DNA of 5,617 nt from Thermoplasmata archaeon (GTDB taxonomy: Archaea > Thermoplasmatota > Thermoplasmata > GCA-020350865), in contig CP070672.1 in the NCBI GenBank assembly GCA_020351895.1, positions 3,475,346-3,480,962 of the forward strand, in the 5' to 3' direction. Shown here one piece after another: positions 1 through 4,127 of this stretch (position 1 is the first letter of the stretch; the number at the start of each line of letters is the position of its first letter). A program made the translations under genes and the position numbers. The notes under the pieces are model-generated. The model searched no databases and was not told the DNA's origin. It saw only the letters and a list, made by a program, of their open reading frames with translations.

Positions 1-96
1 AGAGAGCATATTAAAATGGGAGGAAATGATCACCATTCTGGTGTTGGGGTGTCAATTTCCTCCCCCCACTTTATTATTACTCCCTCCGAGGTCTAA
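1..96 (+). CDS. 3' end of an unidentified protein-coding gene (partial)
   Basis: Frame 1 is open from the window edge to a TAA at 94-96 and gives a 31-residue tail that includes GGNDHHSGVGVS and ends in FIITPSEV. It reads like the end of a beta-rich protein, but no family can be named from so little. Frame 2 is also open, to a TAA at 101-103, and gives a hydrophobic, proline-rich tail (FPPPTLLLLPP) that looks less natural, so frame 1 is preferred. A strong inverted repeat (18-27 with 55-64) lies inside the coding part. The upstream sequence is needed to decide whether this is coding at all. Confidence 0.4.
   Translation, partial: REHIKMGGNDHHSGVGVSISSPHFIITPSEV
18..64 (+). repeat. long perfect inverted repeat / hairpin with nested inner stem
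   Basis: GGGAGGAAAT at 18-27 is exactly complementary to ATTTCCTCCC at 55-64. Inside it, CACCA at 31-35 pairs with TGGTG at 39-43 around a 3-base loop. The folded unit sits at the very end of the possible partial gene, 30 bases before its stop. It may act as a 3' processing or termination structure. It is not followed by a long T-run, so a classic terminator is not clear. Confidence 0.5.
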
Positions 97-190
97 GGTT
101 TAATTTAGTAATATATAGCTATCTTAATACTTATAGTTTATGTGAATATATTATAATTGTATATATATTGATTAATAAACCATGTATAAA

Positions 191-226
191 ATTCACTAAG
201 AAGAAAAAATTCACTAAGAAGAAAAA
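191..226. repeat. 18-bp perfect tandem duplication
   Basis: The 18-base unit beginning ATTCACTAAG and ending GAAGAAAAA-like A-rich sequence occurs twice back to back, at 191-208 and 209-226, with no mismatch. The next bases (227 onward) look like a decayed third copy. It lies in non-coding AT-rich DNA. It could be replication slippage or a tandem binding site; the sequence does not tell which. Confidence 0.75.
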
Positions 227-338
227 TTTCAAGAAAGAATCTTGAGATCGATATGGTCCGAGAATATTTTCTTTTCATGAATGTGAACCTTCTCTTTTTG
301 CACCTAATCAACAAAACAAGCCAATAACAATATCTTTG

Positions 339-383
339 ATTGTACACAATTTTCTATCATTTTCAAGGCATAATTGTACACAA
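339..383. promoter_or_regulatory. direct repeats ATTGTACACAA, candidate operator sites
   Basis: ATTGTACACAA occurs at 339-349 and again at 373-383, a spacing of 34 bases (just over three helical turns). The core TGTACA is a palindrome, as expected for sites bound by dimeric RHH proteins. A third TGTACA at 471-476 lies between the likely TATA box and the start codon of the RHH gene. RHH proteins commonly repress their own genes through repeated short sites, so autoregulation is a reasonable inference. No binding evidence is available. Confidence 0.4.
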
Positions 384-432
384 AATGTCTAACAATATCT
401 GTTTCTCTTGAAATTAGATATTATTCGAAAAA

Positions 433-441
433 CTTTTATAG
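433..441 (+). promoter_or_regulatory. candidate TATA box of the ribbon-helix-helix gene
   Basis: CTTTTATAG lies 61-69 bases before the ATG at 502. Archaeal transcription usually starts about 25 bases downstream of the box, which would place the start near 465 and leave a leader of some 35 bases containing the TGTACA at 471-476 and the GGTGG SD motif at 492-496. AT-rich surroundings make chance TATA matches likely; ATATAT at 461-466 is an alternative. Confidence 0.35.
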
Positions 442-501
442 ATTCATGAGTATACCTTCAATATATTTGGTGTACATTTGTACTCCAACTTGGTGGATAT
501 T

Positions 502-903
502 ATGGCACAAAACAAAGCTAGGGTTTCTGCAAGGGTACCAGAAGAGCTGGTCCGAAAACTTGAGGGAATAATGGATAAGGAAGGAATTGTATCCATAAGT
601 GAGTGTGTGAGAGATTGCATTGAGGAGTATATAAAACTGAAAACCGGATACATTTCCACTGAAAATGTTGTGGTTGACATAGGTGAAGATATTCTTTCAG
701 ATATTGACAATCTGGTTGACATTGGGAGAATCTCAGGAAGGGAAGAGGCCTTTAAACATGCAATAAAAACATGGACAGAATCCCAGGTTGAGAAGTATCT
801 TTTGGGCAGAGATAAGTATTACAAGCAAGTTGCCCAGACAAAAACCAGAATTCTTGAGGACAGAGGCCAGCGGAAAATCAACTCTTATTATAAGAGGCCA
901 TAA
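502..903 (+). CDS. tandem ribbon-helix-helix DNA-binding protein
   Basis: A 133-residue soluble protein, probably a transcriptional regulator. Residues 5-47 form a typical RHH domain: strand ARVSARVP, helix EELVRKLEGIM, then a turn and second helix SISECVRDCIEEYI. Residues 56-92 align to it without gaps, offset by 48 residues: strand VVVDIG, helix EDILSDIDNLVDIG, then GREEAFKHAIKTW. The chain therefore seems to hold two RHH units. RHH proteins dimerise to form one DNA-binding beta-sheet, so this protein could act as a single-chain dimer or build a higher-order complex. Residues 95-133 are a basic tail rich in Lys, Arg, Tyr and Gln with no recognised fold. The start at 502 is chosen over 478 because GGTGG at 492-496 lies just before it and homology begins there. 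Upstream TGTACA repeats suggest autoregulation (inference). Target genes are unknown. Confidence 0.85.
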   Translation: MAQNKARVSARVPEELVRKLEGIMDKEGIVSISECVRDCIEEYIKLKTGYISTENVVVDIGEDILSDIDNLVDIGRISGREEAFKHAIKTWTESQVEKYLLGRDKYYKQVAQTKTRILEDRGQRKINSYYKRP

Positions 904-1056
904 TTCCGGATAAAAAAACACTATCGGAGCCCAAGACGATAGTTTGAGGCTAACTTGGTTAGGATGGGAAATAAAGACAAAACCGAAATAAAATAGGAAG
1001 GATTCTGAAAAAAACCCGAAAAATTAGTGGAATAGAGACCAGAGGACAACAGATAT

Positions 1057-1096
1057 GGAGGATATCTCTTAAAAAAGAGATACTTGGGCATCCTCC
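1057..1096. repeat. bulged 14-bp hairpin that buries a GGAGG motif
   Basis: GGAGGA at 1057-1062 pairs with TCCTCC at 1091-1096. The stem continues with TATCTCTT at 1063-1070 pairing with AAGAGATA at 1075-1082 around an AAAA loop. The only interruption is the 8-base bulge CTTGGGCA (1083-1090). The SD-like GGAGG is fully paired. There is no start codon at a suitable distance downstream of it on the plus strand, so control of translation is not evident. Confidence 0.6.
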
Positions 1097-1099
1097 TCA

Positions 1100-1136
1100 C
1101 CAATTATTGATAAGCCCTGATTTCATTAATAATTGG
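1100..1136. repeat. 12-bp inverted repeat / hairpin
   Basis: CCAATTATTGAT at 1100-1111 pairs with ATTAATAATTGG at 1125-1136 (eleven Watson-Crick pairs and one G-U), with a 13-base loop at 1112-1124. It follows the preceding hairpin by only three bases, which suggests the two fold together. It ends 45 bases before the cysteine-rich gene. Confidence 0.6.
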
Positions 1137-1181
1137 CCAAAAGGTCGTGAATAAGGGTCAAGGAACAGAGAATGTGATATT

Positions 1182-1445
1182 ATGGCAAGAAAAGGAAGAA
1201 AAGAGCAAGGCGAGGTGGGATCTGAAATTGATTCTGAAATTGATGCATCTACAAGCTATGCAATGGGATTTTTAACCCTAAGAAATGCCATAATAGAAAA
1301 CTGCAAGGACTGCATCAGGGATTGCGGAAGGGATTGTCTAGACAGTAATGCAAAACCTTTAGAGAAAATTAGATGCCCACTCCAGAAAGTCAGGATTGAC
1401 TATGAAATCGCCATAAACAGGGAACAAAACGAATTTTGGAGATGA
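1182..1445 (+). CDS. small cysteine-rich protein of unknown function
   Basis: An 87-residue protein that I do not recognise. The N-terminal 25 residues are charged and probably disordered (MARKGRKEQGEV, then a doubled SEID). Residues 26-40 look helical. A cysteine cluster follows: C41, C44, C48 and C52, with C65 just before a proline, giving spacings CX2CX3CX3CX12CP. Such a cluster could bind zinc or an iron-sulphur centre, but the spacing does not match the classic ferredoxin CxxCxxCxxxCP pattern, so the ligand is open. There is no signal peptide or membrane segment, so it is probably cytoplasmic. The start is supported by GTGAT at 1174-1178, the same SD motif and spacing as in the metallo-hydrolase gene. 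It lies downstream of the hairpin-rich region and converges with the minus-strand hydrolase. Confidence 0.7.
   Translation: MARKGRKEQGEVGSEIDSEIDASTSYAMGFLTLRNAIIENCKDCIRDCGRDCLDSNAKPLEKIRCPLQKVRIDYEIAINREQNEFWR
1221..1244. repeat. in-frame 12-bp tandem duplication
   Basis: TCTGAAATTGAT occurs twice in direct succession (1221-1232 and 1233-1244) and doubles the SEID tetrapeptide in the cysteine-rich protein. Perfect identity suggests a recent slippage event in a region that tolerates length change. Confidence 0.85.
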
Positions 1446-1496
1446 AGAATATTATTTTATTATCAATAAAAGTTAAAAATCGTGATCATCACAATC
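1446..1496. terminator. convergent intergenic region, probable bidirectional termination
   Basis: Only 51 bases separate the stops of two converging genes. On the plus strand, T-rich ATTATTTTATTAT begins at 1451 directly after the cysteine-rich gene. On the minus strand, after the hydrolase, a short palindrome (GTGAT and ATCAC around one base, 1482-1492) is followed by GATTTTTAACTTTTATT. T-rich tracts are the usual archaeal intrinsic termination signal, so both directions have a plausible terminator. Confidence 0.45.
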
Positions 1497-2261
1497 TCAT
1501 ATTTTTATGATTTCACTGCATCTATGGGGATATGTGAGACCCACACTCACACCCTCAAAATCCTTTAATTGCGTGTTAGCAGCGGTTATCGCCAAATCAG
1601 GGGTATTATTGTTTTGGGAAAGATGAGCTAAAAGAACATATCTTGTTGAGGAGCCGATAACCTGTCTTAATGTTTTTGCTGCAGCATTGTTTGATAGATG
1701 TCCGAAATCTGAGAGAATCCTTTCCTTTAAAAATTGGGGATAATAGCCCTCTAGGAGCATTTTCCTGTCGTAATTACTTTCTAGAATAATGAGATCTGAA
1801 TTGTATGTATATTCCAGGAAGGCGGGGGTTAAAGTCCCCAAATCAGTGGCTATTGTGATCTTCTTTTTCTTGTTCTTTATAACGAAAGCATTGGGCTCCT
1901 TCGCATCATGGGGTACAACCAATGGAGTAATCAAAAGGTCCCCAATACTGAACTCAGCATATGACTTAAAGAACCTCATTTCCCATACAGAACTAAGGAC
2001 ATTTGATGTTTTAAAGGTTGTCTTGTTTGCATACACAGGAATCCCGTGCCTTGTCGATAAGACTCCTGCACCCCTGGTATGGTCAGAATGCTCATGTGAC
2101 AGCAATAATGCCTTTAGATGGGAAGGACTGACATCTATGCTTTTTAATCTCCTTTCAAGTTCCTTGGCAGAAAAACCCGCATCCACCAAAATACCTGTCT
2201 TTTTTGTCCATATTACAGTGGCGTTTCCTTCACTGGAACTTCCCAGAACACAGGCTCTCAT
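1497..2261 (-). CDS. metallo-beta-lactamase-fold hydrolase of the WalJ/YycJ type
   Basis: A complete 254-residue enzyme, the usual length for this family. It opens with the family signature LGSSSEGNATVI (6-17). The metal-binding motif HEHSDH follows at 56-61, then H118 in VPHDA, D140 in ATDLG, ESNYD at 161-165, GHLSNN at 187-192 and the final metal ligand H213 in AHLSQNNNTP. All the expected two-metal ligands of the fold appear present, so it should be active. Bacterial relatives (YycJ/WalJ) are linked to nuclease activity and to cell-wall and replication coordination. The role in archaea is not established, and a nucleic-acid or phosphodiester substrate is inference. It is cytoplasmic, with no signal peptide. 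ATG 2261 is chosen over the GTG three codons upstream because GTGAT (2266-2270) lies at SD distance and the signature begins right after it. It appears to be a single-gene unit. Confidence 0.92.
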   Translation of the reverse strand: MRACVLGSSSEGNATVIWTKKTGILVDAGFSAKELERRLKSIDVSPSHLKALLLSHEHSDHTRGAGVLSTRHGIPVYANKTTFKTSNVLSSVWEMRFFKSYAEFSIGDLLITPLVVPHDAKEPNAFVIKNKKKKITIATDLGTLTPAFLEYTYNSDLIILESNYDRKMLLEGYYPQFLKERILSDFGHLSNNAAAKTLRQVIGSSTRYVLLAHLSQNNNTPDLAITAANTQLKDFEGVSVGLTYPHRCSEIIKI

Positions 2262-2320
2262 GTATATCACTGATTCAGGTTACACCCCATCCCGAAAACT
2301 ATATTCAGGACTATGCAGGT

Positions 2321-2328
2321 ATATATTT
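2321..2328 (-). promoter_or_regulatory. candidate TATA box of the metallo-hydrolase gene
   Basis: On the minus strand AAATATAT at 2328-2321 is preceded by a purine-rich stretch that could serve as a BRE. Transcription would start about 25 bases on, near 2297, leaving a leader of about 35 bases with the GTGAT SD motif near its end. Position and composition both fit an archaeal promoter. Confidence 0.5.
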
Positions 2329-2436
2329 TGGCATAAATAATAATTTCTGTTGATAAAGATTGAATTGATGGGGAGAAATAGAATTAATGGAGAAGAAGCC
2401 ACAATGTATTACTGTTAGAGAAAATAGTATTGATAA

Positions 2437-2559
2437 TTAAGGTAGATCCTGTTCTTCTTCAAACCAGTCATAGTCCCTATATGTTATCTCTGAGATGTAT
2501 TGTATCTTTAAAATCTCACAGATTATTTCATCATCTTCGTTGATCAGTTTCGACAACAC
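2437..2559 (-). CDS. possible small acidic protein (40 residues)
   Basis: An open frame with a GTG start and TAA stop encodes a 40-residue acidic peptide that begins MLSKLINEDDEIICEIL and ends DYDWFEEEQDLP. The composition (Glu and Asp clusters with Ile, Tyr and Trp) looks more like real protein than the basic, Phe-rich strings of chance frames nearby. GAGGGG lies a few bases before the GTG, and a TATA-like TTTATA at 2594-2599 is placed to start transcription shortly upstream. The frame stays open for about 15 more codons upstream, so it could also be the remnant of a longer gene. I know no matching family, and similarity to archaeal proteins would be the test. Confidence 0.35.
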   Translation of the reverse strand: MLSKLINEDDEIICEILKIQYISEITYRDYDWFEEEQDLP

Positions 2560-2622
2560 CGACCCCTCAAATATACAGATATTGCAACTTCTACTATAAA
2601 TATGCTTCTATACCCGATTATG

Positions 2623-2638
2623 AAAAAGTTAACTTTTT
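2623..2638. repeat. 16-bp perfect palindrome
   Basis: AAAAAGTTAACTTTTT reads the same on both strands with no spacer and runs into two more Ts on the plus strand. It may be a regulator site or a T-rich termination signal. Its position about 20-30 bases before a TATA-like box suggests control of the transcript that would start near 2688, but this is inference. Confidence 0.5.
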
Positions 2639-2655
2639 TTTATGTTTTTCCGTAA

Positions 2656-2745
2656 TTTTTATAAAACCCCGATATCTATTGGACAATATAATTCTTATCT
2701 GGATACCAGTTTCATATACACCCTCATGTGATTAAGAATTAACAA
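2656..2745 (+). ncRNA. candidate small RNA with compact three-way junction
   Basis: TAATTCTTA (2689-2697) pairs perfectly with TAAGAATTA (2733-2741). Enclosed are CTGG-ATA-CCAG (2699-2709) and a six-pair stem 2712-2717 with 2726-2731 closed over ACACCCTC. The three helices are separated by only 1, 2 and 1 bases. One pair (2715-2728) is T with G, which pairs only in a plus-strand RNA and would be an A-C mismatch in the other strand. A TATA-like TTTTTATAAA begins at 2656, the right distance to start a transcript near 2688. No known RNA family is recognised. The alternative is the 3' region of the minus-strand reductase transcript. Confidence 0.35.
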
Positions 2746-2762
2746 TATCTTGATTTTGGTTT

Positions 2763-3464
2763 CTACACCAAATCGCACAATTCCTCCATAAGTTCTGGGT
2801 ATTTCTCTGAAATAACCTTTATGATCTCCAGTGTTGAAAGGTGGGTAATTTCCACCTCAGAAAGGGATTTTACGATCTTGTTGATGGATTCTTTGCTCAT
2901 CAATCCCATTTTTTCCCTTGCCGCCCAATTCATGTAAAGTGAGTCTTCCAGCCTTTTTCTCCAGCCCTTTTCGTACCTTTTCAGGAATTTAATGCTGAAA
3001 TCACCGGTTCTCACAGCCTCACCAACAACCTCCCCTGCTATTTTCCCTGCAATACAGGCATTTGCAATTCCGCCCCCTGTCATGGGATTAACCTGCCTCG
3101 CCGCATCCCCTACTAGCAGTATGCCCTCTCCAATAGCCCTTTCTATCGGTGCCGAGACAGGTACTGCCCCTGCCACAATCTCAATTACTTTTCCTTGGGA
3201 AAGTTTAGGATGCCTCTTAATGAAATCATCCAAATAGGCCTTGATCATTCCCTTTTCCTTTACCTTGTTAAGCTGCATCCCTACACCTACATTTGCTTCA
3301 CGCTCGCCTTTTGGGAAGATCCAAATATAGCCCCCCTTGGTGATATCCTCCAGTATGAAATGGCAGTAATCTGAATCGAATTTGATATCCATCATACGAT
3401 ATTGAAGGCATGAGGATATATCCTGTGGTTTCAGATTGGTGTCGATTCCAGCCCATCTGCCCAC
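2763..3464 (-). CDS. C-terminal part of the geranylgeranyl reductase (substrate domain and distal FAD motif)
   Basis: This frame continues the reductase after the stop; its first possible start is a GTG only three codons on (3462-3464), without a clear SD site. It carries YIWIFPKG (209-216 in full-length numbering), the family's substrate-domain signature. It also carries GILLVGDAARQVNP (about 276-289), in which the GD pair contacts the FAD ribityl chain and the proline-glycine segment PMTGGG follows. A basic helical C-terminus closes the protein. Independent translation is unlikely but could arise by reinitiation right behind the stop. Confidence 0.75.
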   Translation of the reverse strand: MGRWAGIDTNLKPQDISSCLQYRMMDIKFDSDYCHFILEDITKGGYIWIFPKGEREANVGVGMQLNKVKEKGMIKAYLDDFIKRHPKLSQGKVIEIVAGAVPVSAPIERAIGEGILLVGDAARQVNPMTGGGIANACIAGKIAGEVVGEAVRTGDFSIKFLKRYEKGWRKRLEDSLYMNWAAREKMGLMSKESINKIVKSLSEVEITHLSTLEIIKVISEKYPELMEELCDLV

Positions 3465-3470
3465 CTGTGA

Positions 3471-3473
3471 TTA
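3471..3473 (-). other. in-frame TAA stop codon splitting the reductase
   Basis: On the minus strand the codons read GGA TTC TAA TCA CAG GTG, that is G-F-stop-S-Q-V. The motif on both sides is undisturbed. TAA is neither the selenocysteine codon (TGA) nor the pyrrolysine codon (TAG), so recoding by those systems does not explain it. Confidence 0.9.
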
Positions 3474-3953
3474 GAATCCATCCGCCCCTACAACGATTTT
3501 GGCTTTGATATTGAATTCCTGGTTAAAATGTCCAGCCCGCACCCCCACGACCCTGTTTTCATCCCGTAAAACCCCTAAAGCCGCCGTCTTGACCATTACA
3601 TCGGATCCTGCCATTACAGCATCCCTTGCCAGTTCTTTATCAAATATGTCCCTTTCTATTACCATGCCCACCTCACGACCCGCTATCTTCTCATCGATAT
3701 AAAGTGTGGAACCGTCAGGTGAGACTATCTTTGCACCCTTTACCCTGTGAGTCAGCCATCTGTCGCTTTCCCTGATCCCAACTTCATCCAGCCATCGTCC
3801 GGCAATACCCTCTCCGCAACGAACTGGTGAGCCTATCTCCTGCCTTTTTTCGATCATAAGGACTTTGGCTCCGGATTGGGCTGCGTGTTTTGCAGTCATG
3901 CTTCCAGCTGGTCCGCAACCTACAACAACCACATCCACTTCCAGATCCTTCAT
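3471..3953 (-). CDS. N-terminal part of the geranylgeranyl reductase (FAD dinucleotide fold)
   Basis: 160 residues ending at the premature TAA. A Rossmann strand and glycine loop VVVVGCGPAG (8-17) binds the FAD adenine dinucleotide, and E35 at the end of the second strand binds the ribose. RCGEGI at 45-50 is a hallmark of the geranylgeranyl reductase group. ERDIFDKELA (100-109) is the conserved Arg-Asp helix of this flavoprotein superfamily. The piece ends at VVGADGF, the second FAD contact. Translated alone it would lack the distal GD motif and the substrate cavity, so it is not expected to work by itself. Confidence 0.8.
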   Translation of the reverse strand: MKDLEVDVVVVGCGPAGSMTAKHAAQSGAKVLMIEKRQEIGSPVRCGEGIAGRWLDEVGIRESDRWLTHRVKGAKIVSPDGSTLYIDEKIAGREVGMVIERDIFDKELARDAVMAGSDVMVKTAALGVLRDENRVVGVRAGHFNQEFNIKAKIVVGADGF

Positions 3954-4015
3954 CTCGAAATCTCCACTCCTATCAGGAATTGTACAAATATCCCGGACAA
4001 GTAAAAGGCTTAGGA

Positions 4016-4034
4016 TTTTAAAAATATTATTATA
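4016..4034 (-). promoter_or_regulatory. candidate promoter of the reductase gene
   Basis: On the minus strand the sequence TATAATAATATTTTTAAAA runs through 4034-4016, giving two possible TATA boxes (TATAATAA and TTTTAAAA). Starts about 25 bases on would lie near 4005 or 3992, leaving a leader of 40-50 bases that contains ATTGTACA (3979-3986) and the GGAGA SD site (3961-3965). Confidence 0.4.
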
Positions 4035-4057
4035 GAAAAGTGATAACAATTGTGGAT

Positions 4058-4113
4058 TTATCTTGGCATAACTTTTTATCTTGGTATGGCATTAAAGTCG
4101 TAGTATAGACTAC
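4058..4113. promoter_or_regulatory. direct repeats and palindrome in the reductase/TrmB divergent promoter
   Basis: TTATCTTGGCAT (4058-4069) and TTATCTTGGTAT (4076-4087) are 18 bases apart with one mismatch. GTAGT-ATAG-ACTAC (4100-4113) is a perfect 5-bp inverted repeat. The T-rich TTTTTAT at 4073-4079 may be the TATA box of the regulator gene, putting its start close to the palindrome. The layout fits binding sites for a dimeric winged-helix protein, most simply TrmB itself. It does not match the thermococcal TATCAC-N5-GTGATA consensus as a whole, although a single GTGATA occurs at 4040-4045. Confidence 0.4.
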
Positions 4114-4127
4114 TAAAAAGTGATGAT

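Larger units (their letters stand above)
97..501. other. AT-rich intergenic region with repeats, no convincing gene
   Basis: About 400 bases, clearly more AT-rich than the flanking genes. The open frames inside it lack an SD site and encode Lys/Phe/Tyr-rich strings typical of chance frames in AT-rich DNA. It contains an 18-bp tandem duplication (191-226), two copies of ATTGTACACAA (339-349 and 373-383), a third TGTACA at 471-476, and two copies of TAACAATATCT (325-335 and 390-400). It probably works as the promoter and operator region of the RHH gene. The remainder has no assignable function. Confidence 0.6.
904..1181 (+). ncRNA. candidate structured RNA or long structured leader (series of hairpins)
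   Basis: This 278-base gap between two plus-strand genes holds four clean stems. ACTATCG 920-926 pairs with 937-943. CTAAC 950-954 pairs with GTTAG 958-962. A 14-bp stem runs from 1057-1070 to 1075-1096, with an AAAA loop and an 8-base bulge at 1083-1090. Twelve pairs, one G-U, join 1100-1111 to 1125-1136. A TATA-like stretch at 884-894 could place a transcript start near 915-920, just before the first stem. The region could be an independent small RNA or the 5' leader of the cysteine-rich gene. SRP RNA and RNase P RNA motifs were looked for by eye and not found. A minus-strand frame at 921-1091 with a fair SD site competes with this reading. Confidence 0.35.
2262..2762. other. 500-base intergenic region between hydrolase and reductase genes
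   Basis: The stretch holds the hydrolase promoter (near 2321), the possible 40-residue gene (2437-2559), a 16-bp perfect palindrome AAAAAGTTAACTTTTT (2623-2638), a strong TATA-like TTTTTATAAAA (2656-2665), and the folded element at 2689-2741. No longer coding frame is convincing. A 16-codon plus-strand frame beginning ATGGGGAGAAAT in 2369-2380 has no support. Confidence 0.55.
2763..3953 (-). pseudogene. geranylgeranyl reductase family flavoprotein, broken by one in-frame TAA
   Basis: The two open frames on either side of the TAA at 3471-3473 are in the same reading frame. Together they make 396 codons, the normal length for archaeal geranylgeranyl reductases. These FAD enzymes saturate the double bonds of geranylgeranyl chains, chiefly in membrane ether lipids, at the membrane surface. 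The stop is codon 161, inside the family motif GADG-x-x-S, where the sequence runs GADGF, stop, SQVGRWAG. Nothing else in the gene is damaged: there is no frameshift or deletion, and all visible motifs are intact. TAA can arise from GAA, AAA or CAA by one base change. It may be a recent nonsense mutation, a sequence error, or a read-through site. The start at ATG 3953 has GGAGA at SD distance and begins directly before the FAD fold; the frame upstream to 4049 lies in AT-rich promoter DNA. It is divergent from the TrmB regulator. The family is assigned with confidence, the exact lipid substrate is not. Confidence 0.85.

Noticed and set aside
191..226. CRISPR array
   Set aside because: Two directly adjoining copies without spacers, too short for CRISPR repeats, and no cas genes in the window.
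138..347. Minus-strand frame of 69 codons containing a doubled LSEFF segment
   Set aside because: It starts at GTG without an SD site, is Phe/Tyr/Ile-rich as chance frames in AT-rich DNA are, and its internal repeat is only the translation of the 18-bp tandem duplication.
374..722. Overlapping frames on both strands across the start of the RHH gene
   Set aside because: They are shadows of the RHH gene or cross its promoter; no ribosome-binding site or recognisable domain.
904..1181. SRP RNA or RNase P RNA gene
   Set aside because: Despite many stems, none of the conserved core motifs of either RNA could be found by eye on either strand.
1789..2340. 183-codon plus-strand frame opposite the metallo-hydrolase
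   Set aside because: It is antisense to a gene with a full set of catalytic motifs, begins in the middle of it and has no SD site.
3471..3473. Selenocysteine or pyrrolysine recoding of the reductase stop
   Set aside because: The codon is TAA, whereas those systems use TGA and TAG. No SECIS-like structure was sought further for that reason.
2992..3702. Plus-strand frames opposite the reductase
   Set aside because: Antisense shadows rich in Pro, Ser and Ala, produced by the coding bias of the reductase strand.
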